From Streptomyces cinerochromogenes (lineage in GTDB: Bacteria > Actinomycetota > Actinomycetes > Streptomycetales > Streptomycetaceae): a stretch of DNA of 64,000 bases. The stretch spans positions 1 to 64,000 of the forward strand of contig NZ_BMRM01000002.1 of the NCBI RefSeq assembly GCF_014648635.1, in the 5' to 3' direction. Position numbers and translations under genes: made by a program. Under the pieces are notes generated by a model that was given only the letters and a program-made list of their open reading frames with translations, searched no databases and was not told the DNA's origin. This document shows, piece by piece, positions 35,505-44,186 of this stretch. Every line of letters starts with the position of its first letter. Within the stretch, counting starts at the first letter, position 1.

Positions 35505-36830
35505 ATGAATGACTGGCCCGAGGGATGGTCCGACGACAACCGCGGCCCGCGCTACGGACGCGGCAGTGCCGGCGCGCAGCCGGAGGGTGCCCGCGTGATG
35601 CGTCAGGTGCGGCGCGGCCCGGCGGTACCGCCCGGACCGCGCTCGGCGTACGGCGACCCCGGCCCGGCGGCGCCGCCGTACGGGGCCGGCGTGCCGCAGC
35701 AGCCGTCGTACGTCGACGGCCGGGGGCACGAGGAAGGCGCCGGCTACGGCGACTACGACAGCGGCTACAACACGGGCCAGGTCTACGGCGGCTCCGGCGG
35801 CCGCGGCCCGGGCGGTACCGCGGGTGCGCCCACCCGGGCACCGCGGCCCGCGCCGAACTGGCGGCGCCGGATCAAGTGGACGGCGATCACGCTGGCGACC
35901 CTGCTGGTCGTCACCTCGGTCGCGACCTACTTCTGGGCCGACTCCAAGCTGCGCCGCGAGGTGGACCTGTCCAAGGTCATCGACCGGCCGGAGGCGGGCG
36001 AGGGCACGAACTACCTGATCGTCGGCTCGGACAGCCGTGAGGGCATGTCCAAGCAGGACGAGAAGAAGCTGCACACCGGCGGCGCCGAGGGCAAGCGCAC
36101 GGACTCGATGATGATCCTGCACGTCGGCGACAACGGCGACACGCTGATCTCGCTGCCGCGCGACTCGGACGTGGTGGTGCCGTCGTACCAGGGCTCGACC
36201 TCCGGGAAGACCTACCCGGCGCAGGGCCGGCACGCGAAGCTGAACGCGACCTACGCCGAGGACGGGCCGACGCTGCTGGTCCGCACGATCGAGGCCAACA
36301 CCGGACTGCACATCGACCACTACGTGGAGATCGGCTTCCAGGGCTTCGCGAACATCGTGGACGCGGTCGGCGGCGTCGACATCACCATCGACAAGGGCTT
36401 CAAGGACAAGTGGTCCGGCGCCGACTTCAAGGCCGGCAAGCAGACCCTGAACGGGCAGCAGGCGCTCGCCTTCGTCCGTACCCGGCACGCGTTCGCCGCG
36501 TCCGACCTGCAGCGCACCAAGAACCAGCAGAAGTTCCTGGCCGCGCTGGCCCACCAGGTGGCCACGCCGTCGACGGTGCTGAACCCCTTCAAGTTCTACC
36601 CGACCGTGGGCGCGGGCCTGGACTCGCTGATCGTCGACAAGGACATGTCGCTGTGGGACCTGGCCTCGATGTTCTGGGCGATGAAGGGCGTCAGCGGCGG
36701 TGACGGCACGTCGATGAACATGCCGATCTCCGGCTCCGTGGGCGGCAACCTCGTCTGGGACAAGGCGAAGGTGAAGACGCTGGTGGACGAGCTGAACAAG
36801 GACGAGAAGGTCACCGTCTCCGGCAACTGA
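35505..36830 (+). CDS. LCP family wall-polymer ligase 5
   Basis: ATG 35505 (MNDWPEGWSDDNRG) is preferred over an in-frame start at 35424, which overlaps the divergent thioesterase promoter. The 441-aa protein has an unusually long cytosolic N-terminus of about 115 residues, rich in Gly/Tyr/Pro and probably disordered. An anchor (ITLATLLVVTSVATYFWA) and an LCP domain (about 160-370) follow, with NYLIVGSDSRE, TDSMMILHVGDN, SLPRDSDVVVPSY and GQQALAFVRTRHAF. There is no LytR_C domain. A perfect terminator follows at 36848-36879. Confidence 0.94.
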   Translation: MNDWPEGWSDDNRGPRYGRGSAGAQPEGARVMRQVRRGPAVPPGPRSAYGDPGPAAPPYGAGVPQQPSYVDGRGHEEGAGYGDYDSGYNTGQVYGGSGGRGPGGTAGAPTRAPRPAPNWRRRIKWTAITLATLLVVTSVATYFWADSKLRREVDLSKVIDRPEAGEGTNYLIVGSDSREGMSKQDEKKLHTGGAEGKRTDSMMILHVGDNGDTLISLPRDSDVVVPSYQGSTSGKTYPAQGRHAKLNATYAEDGPTLLVRTIEANTGLHIDHYVEIGFQGFANIVDAVGGVDITIDKGFKDKWSGADFKAGKQTLNGQQALAFVRTRHAFAASDLQRTKNQQKFLAALAHQVATPSTVLNPFKFYPTVGAGLDSLIVDKDMSLWDLASMFWAMKGVSGGDGTSMNMPISGSVGGNLVWDKAKVKTLVDELNKDEKVTVSGN

Positions 36831-36847
36831 CACCGTCGCGCGCACCG

Positions 36848-36879
36848 GGCCGAGGGCACCTTGCGGGGTGCCCTCGGCC
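36848..36879. terminator. bidirectional terminator after LCP 5
   Basis: GGCCGAGGGCACC (36848-36860) pairs with GGTGCCCTCGGCC (36867-36879) over a 6-base loop, between the stops of two convergent genes. Confidence 0.88.
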
Positions 36880-36893
36880 GTGTCGCGGTGGGC

Positions 36894-37256
36894 TCACATG
36901 CTGGCGCCCGCCATCGCCCGGCAGGTCTCCGCGCAGCGGCGACACGCCTCGGCACAGCGCATCATCTGCTGGTCGTCCGGCATGGACATACACGCCTCGG
37001 CGCACAGGTCACAGGCCCGCGCGCAGACCGCGCACATCTCGCCGGCCATGGGGGAGCGCCGCATCATCATGTCGGCGCACATGCGGGTCGTCTCGGAGCA
37101 GTCCATGAGCGCGCGCATGACCTGCATCTGCGCCTGGCCGCCCTGCTGCATGCAGGAGCTCATGGTCTCCTCGCACATGTTGTGGCAGTTCATGCAGGCG
37201 TCGATGCAGTCCTGCATCTGCTGGGTCAGGGCGGGCATCATTCCGGACTGGGTCAT
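36894..37256 (-). CDS. four-helix-bundle copper-storage-type Cys-rich protein
   Basis: This 120-aa protein contains 16 cysteines and about 19 methionines. Its cysteines are spaced on helices as CxxxC or CxxC (for example CIDACMNCHNMC, MCAVCARACDLCAEAC, CAEACRRCAETC). This is the pattern of the DUF326/Csp family, which stores many Cu(I) ions inside a four-helix bundle. No Tat signal is present, so it would be a cytosolic (Csp3-like) form. ATG 37256 follows GGAGGAG at good spacing; an upstream ATG at 37331 lacks one. It is monocistronic, facing LCP 5. The metal is inferred from the family. Confidence 0.88.
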   Translation of the reverse strand: MTQSGMMPALTQQMQDCIDACMNCHNMCEETMSSCMQQGGQAQMQVMRALMDCSETTRMCADMMMRRSPMAGEMCAVCARACDLCAEACMSMPDDQQMMRCAEACRRCAETCRAMAGASM

Positions 37257-37471
37257 GGCTCCTCCTCGGAGGCGGGGGCCCGGGACGGACCCGTGTGCTT
37301 CCGTCCTACGTCCGCACCGCCCACCCCGCACTTCGGCCTACGGCCTTCCGGACCAGCGGTCCCGTGGCGGAGGAGCAGCGCGCTGAACTCGGGAGACAAC
37401 GGCATGGGCATGGCATTGTGGGCCGCTGCACGTATGGCATGTTTACGACAGAGTGGAGACGGGTTCCCCCG

Positions 37472-40400
37472 ATGGCCGCACACACCGTTCCCCGCACGGC
37501 AGACCTGGCGGATCCGGCGTTACCGGACCGACCGCCCGGCCGGCCGGGGCCGCAAGGACCGCGTGTCCGATCCTTGTCCCTCGGCATCGTCCAGGCGCTG
37601 CTGATCGCCCTCCTGGTGGCACCGTTCACCGTCCTGGCCGCCGGCCGGGCCGATGCGGCTCCTCCTGCCGAGACCCCCTTCCTGACCTGGAACATGCAGG
37701 GAGCGAGCACACAGGGCAGGAACCTGTGGACCGACTACCTCCCGGGCATCCTCACCGACGCCCCGGCCGACGTCGTCATGCTGCAGGAGGTGGGCGCGGG
37801 CGTCCCCAACGGCGCCCAGGTCCTTCCCAATCCGCCGGGTATCGGGAACGACACGCGGGTCACGTACGCCGAATGGCACTCGAGCCAACGGCCCTCCGAG
37901 TGGTACATGGTCTTCCTTCAGACCAATGACCCGAACAACCCGCAGGCGCCGGGCGGCCGGGTGAACACCATCGTGATGTCGCGGACACCGGTGGACGCGG
38001 CCATGGTGGTGGACAACCCGCTCGGCGGGGCCCCCGGCCGACCCGCCGTCGGCATCCGGCTGGGCGATGACTGGTACTTCAGCTACCACGCGCTGAGCGG
38101 CGGCGGCGGCGACGCCGTCACCATGCTCGACCGCATCGGAGAGGCCGTCGAGCGCGACGATCGGCGGCGCAACTGGACGGTGGGCGCGGACTTCAACACC
38201 AGGCCCGACACTCTGATCGGCCGCCAGGACTACGGCCTCATCACGACCCCGGACGGCCTCCCCCCGCGCGTCCTGGCCAGCGGCCGGCCCACCCACCGCA
38301 GCCCGGACGGGGAGCAACGGGAACTCGACTACGTCGTGACGACCACCCCGCGCGGCAGCTTCGAGCCGCGCGTGCAGCCGAACCAGGGCGGCTCCGACCA
38401 CAATCCGGTGTACGTCGTCCCCATGGCCGCACGGCAGGACAACGGCGGACCGCAGTTGGCCACGATGCCGGTCGGCGGTTACGCGGTCGACGGTCACAAC
38501 GTCGCGCAGGACCCCTTCCACTACGCGGGTATGCGCGACCCGCTGGACCGGTGTGTGGTGCAGTCCTACAGCGACGGATGCCGGCAGTTCTGGCCCCGGA
38601 CGGCCCGTTCTGCGAGGGCGGCGGACGCGAGCACGTCCACCTTCGACTACGTGGGCGCCGTGAGCCGGGGGAACGTCGCGGACGACGACAACCAGGAAGA
38701 GGCGTTCCCCGGCAAGAGCGTCGAGGAGCTGCGCCGGCACCTGGCCGGCGACCTGCGCACGTACAAGCCCAACGTCGTACTGCTGCAGATCGACGTCGCC
38801 AACGACCTGGCGAAGGGCGACGGGCCGACGGCCGGGCAGGAGGCGGACCAGCTGGGCGCGTTGCTCGACCAGGTCCACATCGTCCTGCCCAACACCACCG
38901 TGCTGGTCGGCGACCCGGTCCCGTCCAGGACGGCGGCCGTCCGGGACGAGATGTACACCGGCACCGACTCCTACGTCTCGCGGGCGAACGCGGTCATCGC
39001 CTCCAGGCTCCGGGCGGGCCACCGGATCCGGCGGGTGCCGCTCGACTTCGGCGGCGACGCCGGACACGTGGACACCGGGGAGTCCGCCGACGGGGTGCCC
39101 GACGCGGACGGCTACAAGATCATGACCAACGGCTACGCGGCCGAGCTGACCAGGTCGTGGAAGGACGGCACCATCGTCGGTCCGGGGGACGTCCTGGTGA
39201 ACCCCGTCGACATGGTGGCGGACGGCACCGGCGTCGACTCCTCGAAGCCCTCGGACGGGAACACGAGCGGCTCCCCCCAGCACGTGATGGTGGTCGGCGA
39301 CTCGATCAGCAACGGTTTCGAGGGCGACCACACCTGGCGCTACCGCCTGTGGCAGTGGGCCCGTGCGCAGAGCTGGAAGACCGAGTTCGTCGGGCCGCTG
39401 CACGGAACCGCGACACCCGACGAACCCCACGCACCCGAGCCGCCTCCCCCGGCCGAGGACAAACCGCCGACGGGGGACGCGCCCGGGACCTGGGACGGCG
39501 CCTACGCGCGGGACGTCAGCCCCGCCTTCCTCAAGAGCGGCGCCGATCACTACGCGATGTGGGGCCGGCGACTGGAACAGGACGTCCCGACCATCACCTC
39601 GGTCATGGAGGACCTGAAAGCCGGAGGGAAGCTCCCGGACACCCTCCTCGTCGAACTCGGCTTCAACGACATCGGGTGGCTCGGCGCCGGCGCCGACCTG
39701 ACCGGGACGATGCAGAAGTTCATCGACAACGCCCGCAAGGCCAACCCCCGCGTACGGCTGGTCCTGGCCAACGTGCCCCAGCGCACCACCCTGGGCAGCG
39801 CCAATCCGAAACTCGGGGAGCGGACCCGCGCCTACGACGACGCGCTCGCCGCGAAGGTGAAGGAGTGGAGCACCGACGCCTCGCCGGCGGTCCTCGCCGA
39901 CCTCGACAAGGCGATGGGCTGCGACCCCTCCGCCACCTCCTGCGCCACCACGTACGACGGACTGCACCCCAACGACCTCGGGGAGTACCGCATCGCGCGC
40001 GCCTTCGCCACGACGCTGCACGACGCGTTCGGCATCGGCACCGCACCGCCCGGCGACCCCGTCGACGTCGCCGAGCGGTTCCTCGACACCCCGGCCAACG
40101 TCACCTTCGACGGCACCCGGCAGGGTGTCACGCTCACCTGGGACAAGGTGTTCGGCGCGCACGGTTACGAGGTGCAGTGGCGCGACACCACCGCCGACCC
40201 GGACGGGGCGTGGAACTGGGCCCGCCCCGCGGCCAACCGGTGGGACATGAGCCGCCAGTACTACGGCCAGATCCACGAGGGCCACACCTATGAACTGCGG
40301 GTGCGCGCGGCCTCCGGGGACACCGTCCGGTCGGACTGGTCGGACATCACGCACGGCACCGCCCGCCCGACCACACCCGGGTATCCCAGGAACGTGAAGG

Positions 40401-40660
40401 CCACCGCCGGCCCCAACGGCGGTGTGCTGACCTGGGACCCGCCCACCGGAGAGCACAGCGACGGCATCACCGCGTACGCCGTGTACATGTGGGACAAGGC
40501 CGCGCCACTGGGGATCACTCGGAGCTTCAGCGTCTCCGGAACCTCGGACATCACCATCCTCCCGAAGATGCCTCCGGGCGACTACGTCGTCATGATCTCG
40601 GCGTGGAACAGGTCGGGCGAGGGCCCCATCGCCCTGAGCAACACCGTCACTTTCGACTGA
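37472..40660 (+). CDS. secreted EEP nuclease-like / SGNH hydrolase / fibronectin-III fusion protein
   Basis: From ATG 37472 the product is 1062 aa; an in-frame ATG at 37439 is an alternative. A long N-region and signal segment (about 36-63, IVQALLIALLVAPFTVLAAG) suggest secretion. Residues 68-320 match the endonuclease/exonuclease/phosphatase fold in a CdtB-like form: WNMQG (73-77), LQEVG (Glu106), SYHALS (His206), GADFN (Asp240, Asn242) and GGSDHN (Asp309, His310). Residues about 345-565 look like a degenerate SGNH domain (DNQEEAFPGKSVEEL and LLQIDVANDL without a GDS block). Residues 603-855 are an intact SGNH hydrolase: GDSI (Ser611), GFND (Asn732) and DGLHP (Asp829, His832). Two fibronectin-III domains end the protein. 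The substrate is unknown. Neither neighbour appears operonic. Confidence 0.8.
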   Translation: MAAHTVPRTADLADPALPDRPPGRPGPQGPRVRSLSLGIVQALLIALLVAPFTVLAAGRADAAPPAETPFLTWNMQGASTQGRNLWTDYLPGILTDAPADVVMLQEVGAGVPNGAQVLPNPPGIGNDTRVTYAEWHSSQRPSEWYMVFLQTNDPNNPQAPGGRVNTIVMSRTPVDAAMVVDNPLGGAPGRPAVGIRLGDDWYFSYHALSGGGGDAVTMLDRIGEAVERDDRRRNWTVGADFNTRPDTLIGRQDYGLITTPDGLPPRVLASGRPTHRSPDGEQRELDYVVTTTPRGSFEPRVQPNQGGSDHNPVYVVPMAARQDNGGPQLATMPVGGYAVDGHNVAQDPFHYAGMRDPLDRCVVQSYSDGCRQFWPRTARSARAADASTSTFDYVGAVSRGNVADDDNQEEAFPGKSVEELRRHLAGDLRTYKPNVVLLQIDVANDLAKGDGPTAGQEADQLGALLDQVHIVLPNTTVLVGDPVPSRTAAVRDEMYTGTDSYVSRANAVIASRLRAGHRIRRVPLDFGGDAGHVDTGESADGVPDADGYKIMTNGYAAELTRSWKDGTIVGPGDVLVNPVDMVADGTGVDSSKPSDGNTSGSPQHVMVVGDSISNGFEGDHTWRYRLWQWARAQSWKTEFVGPLHGTATPDEPHAPEPPPPAEDKPPTGDAPGTWDGAYARDVSPAFLKSGADHYAMWGRRLEQDVPTITSVMEDLKAGGKLPDTLLVELGFNDIGWLGAGADLTGTMQKFIDNARKANPRVRLVLANVPQRTTLGSANPKLGERTRAYDDALAAKVKEWSTDASPAVLADLDKAMGCDPSATSCATTYDGLHPNDLGEYRIARAFATTLHDAFGIGTAPPGDPVDVAERFLDTPANVTFDGTRQGVTLTWDKVFGAHGYEVQWRDTTADPDGAWNWARPAANRWDMSRQYYGQIHEGHTYELRVRAASGDTVRSDWSDITHGTARPTTPGYPRNVKATAGPNGGVLTWDPPTGEHSDGITAYAVYMWDKAAPLGITRSFSVSGTSDITILPKMPPGDYVVMISAWNRSGEGPIALSNTVTFD

Positions 40661-40713
40661 GGCGGCCCGGCGGCCCCGGAGGCGACGGAGGTCGCCTGAT
40701 CCGCGTACGACAA

Positions 40714-40748
40714 CAGCCCCCGGCAGCACGCCGGGGGCTGTGTTGTTT
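40714..40748 (+). terminator. terminator after the EEP/SGNH gene
   Basis: CAGCCCCCGGC (40714-40724) pairs with GCCGGGGGCTG (40730-40740) and is followed by TGTTGTTTG, a rare T-rich tail in this window. Confidence 0.88.
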
Positions 40749-40815
40749 GTACAGGTCAGTGGCCGAGGGGGCCCTTCCAGACGTTCGAAACAGCTTCTGA
40801 CCTGCAAAAACCCTG

Positions 40816-41973
40816 CTAGGGAAGGTTCCTTGCCATCACGATCCGCTGGACCTGGTTGGTGCCCTCGTAGATCTGGGTGATCTTGGCGTCACGCATCATG
40901 CGCTCCACCGGGTAGTCGCGGGTGTAGCCGTAGCCGCCGAGGAGCTGGACGGCGTCGGTGGTGACCTCCATGGCGACGTCCGAGGCGAAGCACTTGGCGG
41001 CGGCACCCAGGTAGGTGAGGTCGGCGTCGCCGCGCTCGGAGGCGGCGGCGGCCTGGTAGGTGAGGGCACGGGCCGCCGAGATCTTCATCGACATGTCGGC
41101 GAGCATGAACTGGATGCCCTGGAAGTCGGCGATCGGCTTGCCGAACTGCTTGCGCTCCTGGACGTAGCCCTTGGCGTAGTCGAGGGCGCCCTGGGCGCAG
41201 CCGAGGGCCTGCGCGGCGATGGTGATGCGGGTGTGGTCCAGGGTCTTCATGGCCGTCATGAAGCCGGTGCCCTCCTCGCCGATCATGCGGTCGGCGGGGA
41301 TGCGGACGTTGTCGAAGTAGACCTCGCGGGTCGGGGAGCCCTTGATGCCGAGCTTCTTCTCCGGGGCGCCGAAGGAGACGCCCTCGTCCGACTTCTCGAC
41401 GACGAAGGCGGAGATGCCCTTCGAGCGCTTCGAGGGGTCCGTGACCGCCATGACCGTGTAGTACTCGGAGACGCCCGCGTTGGTGATCCAGCGCTTCACG
41501 CCGTTGAGCACCCAGTGGTCGCCGTCGCGGACGGCCTTGGTCTTCATGCCGGCCGCGTCCGAGCCCGCCTCCGGCTCGGAGAGGCAGTACGAGAACATCA
41601 CGTCGCCCTTGGCGAGCGGGGTCAGGTACTTCTTCTTCAGCTCCTCGCCGCCGGAGAGGATCACCGGGAGCGAGCCGAGCTTGTTCACCGCGGGGATGAG
41701 GGAGGAGGAGACGCAGGCGCGGGCGACCTCCTCGATCACGATGACCGTGGCGAGCGCGTCGGCGCCGGCGCCGCCGTACTCCTCCGGGACGTGCACGGCG
41801 TGCAGGTCGTTGGCGACCAGGGCGTCGAGGGCCTCCTGCGGGAAGCGCGCCTCCTCGTCCACCGCCGCGGCGTACGGCGCGATCTTCGCCTCGACCAGCG
41901 AACGGACGGCGTCCCGGAGCATGTCGTGCTCCTCGGACGGGCGGTACAGGTCGAAGTCAGCCGATCCGGCCAC
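40816..41973 (-). CDS. acyl-CoA dehydrogenase
   Basis: This 385-aa FAD flavoenzyme introduces the alpha-beta double bond in acyl-CoA during beta-oxidation or branched-chain amino-acid breakdown. Family marks include VPEEYGGAGAD, the FAD/substrate region FSYCLSEPEAGSDAAG, WITNAG, the LDHTRITIAAQALG helix, QLLGGYGYTRDYPVERMMRD and the catalytic Glu in IYEGTNQ. GTG 41973 is the start. It is monocistronic and divergent from the UDP-glucose dehydrogenase gene. Electrons would pass to ETF. A short palindrome at 42014-42027 upstream may be an operator. Chain-length preference is not evident. Confidence 0.95.
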   Translation of the reverse strand: MAGSADFDLYRPSEEHDMLRDAVRSLVEAKIAPYAAAVDEEARFPQEALDALVANDLHAVHVPEEYGGAGADALATVIVIEEVARACVSSSLIPAVNKLGSLPVILSGGEELKKKYLTPLAKGDVMFSYCLSEPEAGSDAAGMKTKAVRDGDHWVLNGVKRWITNAGVSEYYTVMAVTDPSKRSKGISAFVVEKSDEGVSFGAPEKKLGIKGSPTREVYFDNVRIPADRMIGEEGTGFMTAMKTLDHTRITIAAQALGCAQGALDYAKGYVQERKQFGKPIADFQGIQFMLADMSMKISAARALTYQAAAASERGDADLTYLGAAAKCFASDVAMEVTTDAVQLLGGYGYTRDYPVERMMRDAKITQIYEGTNQVQRIVMARNLP

Positions 41974-42013
41974 GGTCTCTCACGCTCCAAAGACGCAGTG
42001 ATACTGACGCTAA

Positions 42014-42027
42014 TTACCGTTAAGTAA
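42014..42027. promoter_or_regulatory. possible operator TTACCGTTAAGTAA
   Basis: TTAC and GTAA arms flank six bases in an AT-rich patch (42010-42040) that stands out in this GC-rich window. It lies about 40 bases upstream of the acyl-CoA dehydrogenase start. TetR-type regulators of fatty-acid genes often use such sites. This is an inference only. Confidence 0.3.
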
Positions 42028-42154
42028 CTCAAATTTTAGAGCCCCGCTCCGACCCCGCCTACGTGAGCTACACGACAGCGGGGAAATTGCCCGCCGGGGC
42101 GCCCGACTATGCTCGGGGGCCGCATCACCGACGTACCCGAGCTGGAGCGCATCC

Positions 42155-43498
42155 ATGAGCCTGAAGATCACCGTGATCGGCACCGGCTACCTCGGCGCCA
42201 CACACGCCGCGGCCATGGCCGAGCTGGGCTTCGAGGTGCTGGGCCTGGACGTCGTACCGGAGAAGATCGCCATGCTGGAGCGCGGCGAGACACCCATGTA
42301 CGAGCCGGGGCTCCAGGAGCTGCTGCGCCGGCACGTCGCCGGGATCGAGGGGTCCACCGGGCGGCTGCGGTTCACCGTGGACTGGGCGGAGGCCGGCGCC
42401 TTCGGCGATGTGCACTTCGTGTGCGTGAACACCCCGCAGAAGCACGGCGAGTACGCGTGCGACATGAGTTACGTCGACTCCGCGATCGCCTCCCTCGCCC
42501 CCCATCTGCACGGCCCCGCGCTGGTCGTCGGCAAGTCGACGGTGCCGGTGGGCTCCGCCGACCGGCTGGCCGCCTACCTCGCCGAGCACGCCCCGGCCGG
42601 CGCCGACGCCGAGCTGGCCTGGAACCCGGAGTTCCTGCGCGAGGGCTTCGCCGTCCAGGACACCCTGCACCCGGACCGGATCGTCGTGGGCGTGCGCAGC
42701 GAGCGCGCGGAGAAGCTGCTGCGCGAGGTGTACGCCGGCCCGGTCGGCGAGGGCACGCCGTTCGTCGTCACCGACTTCCCGACCGCCGAACTGGTGAAGA
42801 CGGCCGCGAACTCCTTCCTCGCCACCAAGATCTCCTTCATCAACGCGATGGCGGAGGTGTGCGAGGCCGGCGGCGGTGACGTGGCGAAGCTCGCGGAGGC
42901 CATCGGGTACGACGACCGGATCGGCCGCAAGTTCCTGCGCGCCGGCATCGGCTTCGGCGGCGGCTGCCTGCCCAAGGACATCCGGGCGTTCATGGCCCGC
43001 GCGGGCGAGCTGGGCGCCGACCAGGCGCTGACCTTCCTGCGCGAGATCGACTCCATCAACATGCGCCGGCGCGGCGCGATGGTCGAGATGGCCCGGGAGG
43101 CGCTCGGCGGCGGCTCCTTCCTCGGCAAGCGGGTCGCGGTGCTCGGCGCCACCTTCAAGCCCGACTCGGACGACGTCCGCGACTCGCCCGCGCTGAACGT
43201 GGCCGGCCAGATCCACCTCCAGGGCGGCCAGGTGACCGTGTACGACCCGAAGGGCATGGACAACGCCCGCAAGGTCTTCCCGACGCTGGGCTACGCCGAC
43301 TCGGCGCTGTCGGCCGTCCGGGGCGCCGACATCGTGCTGCACCTGACCGAGTGGCAGGAGTTCCGCGAGCTGGACCCGGCCGCGCTCGGCGAGGCGGCGA
43401 CGGCCCGGGTGATCCTCGACGGCCGCAACACCCTCGACCCCGAGCTGTGGCGGCGCGCCGGGTGGACGTACCGGGCGATGGGCCGGCCCACGGCGTAG
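42155..43498 (+). CDS. UDP-glucose/GDP-mannose 6-dehydrogenase family protein
   Basis: The 447-aa enzyme oxidises a nucleotide sugar twice with NAD to give a uronate, usually UDP-glucuronate for surface polymers. The Rossmann motif GTGYLG is at 9-14. KSTVPVGSADRL and AWNPEFLREGFAVQD follow. The catalytic Cys271 lies in GFGGGCLPKD, and GATFKPDSDDVRDSP marks the C-terminal UDP-binding domain. It is most like UDP-glucose dehydrogenases (Ugd/TuaD). The GDP-mannose alternative cannot be excluded given the GDP-mannose genes nearby. A 17-bp perfect terminator follows. Confidence 0.93.
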   Translation: MSLKITVIGTGYLGATHAAAMAELGFEVLGLDVVPEKIAMLERGETPMYEPGLQELLRRHVAGIEGSTGRLRFTVDWAEAGAFGDVHFVCVNTPQKHGEYACDMSYVDSAIASLAPHLHGPALVVGKSTVPVGSADRLAAYLAEHAPAGADAELAWNPEFLREGFAVQDTLHPDRIVVGVRSERAEKLLREVYAGPVGEGTPFVVTDFPTAELVKTAANSFLATKISFINAMAEVCEAGGGDVAKLAEAIGYDDRIGRKFLRAGIGFGGGCLPKDIRAFMARAGELGADQALTFLREIDSINMRRRGAMVEMAREALGGGSFLGKRVAVLGATFKPDSDDVRDSPALNVAGQIHLQGGQVTVYDPKGMDNARKVFPTLGYADSALSAVRGADIVLHLTEWQEFRELDPAALGEAATARVILDGRNTLDPELWRRAGWTYRAMGRPTA

Positions 43499-43522
43499 GG
43501 CCCCGGAGGGGATCCGCATGGC

Positions 43523-43563
43523 GACGCCGGTTCGGCCGAGGCTCAGTCGGCCGAACCGGCGTC
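43523..43563. terminator. bidirectional terminator after the UDP-sugar dehydrogenase
   Basis: A 17-base arm beginning GACGCCGGTTCGG (43523-43539) pairs perfectly with 43547-43563 over a 7-base loop, and TGTTCGC follows. It also serves the convergent CGNR gene. Confidence 0.92.
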
Positions 43564-43593
43564 TGTTCGCATTCTGCACCACACCGTGCGGGC

Positions 43594-44100
43594 TCACGCA
43601 CCCTTCGCCCGGTACCGCCGCATCTTCGCGCGGGCACCGCACACCTGCATCGAGCACCAGCGGCCGCGTCCGGCGGGGCTGCGGTCGTAGTACGCCCAGT
43701 GGCAGGTCTCGGCCTCGCACGCCTTGAGCCTGGTCCAGGTGCCGGCCACCAGCGCCTCGGCGACGGCGGCGGCGACCCGGGAGAGCAGCGGGCCCGGGTC
43801 GGCGGGCGTGAGCCGGGCCGAGCCGTCCTCCGCGTCCACGGCGACGTACAGCGGGGCCCGCGCCAGCAGGGCGCTCAGCTCGGTCACCGCGCGGTGCGGG
43901 GGGTGGCCGGCGTGGGCGAGCAGTGCCGCCCGCAGCGACTCGCGCAGGTCCCTCGCCCCGTCCAGGCCGGCCTCCGTGATCCCGAGCCGGGCACGGCCCT
44001 CCGGCGTGTCCAGCGAGTCGGTGCCCGTCTCGATGTCCAGCGTGTTCACCAGGGACTCGATCAGGGCCAGGCCACCGGGAGCGGCCGATCTCTCGCTCAT
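43594..44100 (-). CDS. CGNR zinc-finger / ABATE-domain protein
   Basis: This 168-aa protein has an N-terminal ABATE-like helical domain (LALIESLVNTLDIETG...) and a C-terminal CGNR zinc finger (about 120-165). The finger reads CEAETCHWAYYDRSPAGRGR, then WCSMQVCGARAKMRRYR, giving four Cys ligands. The name motif CGNR is CGAR here. Such proteins are assumed to be stress-linked transcription regulators, but targets are unknown. It is divergent from two VOC genes 86 bases away, which it might regulate. Confidence 0.88.
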   Translation of the reverse strand: MSERSAAPGGLALIESLVNTLDIETGTDSLDTPEGRARLGITEAGLDGARDLRESLRAALLAHAGHPPHRAVTELSALLARAPLYVAVDAEDGSARLTPADPGPLLSRVAAAVAEALVAGTWTRLKACEAETCHWAYYDRSPAGRGRWCSMQVCGARAKMRRYRAKGA

Positions 44101-44186
44101 GCTTGCGACGTTACCCCCGATGCGGGAGCATGCAGTAACCGTTACCGGTTACCCGCCTCTGTGGGTAACGCCAGGAGGAGGTAGAC

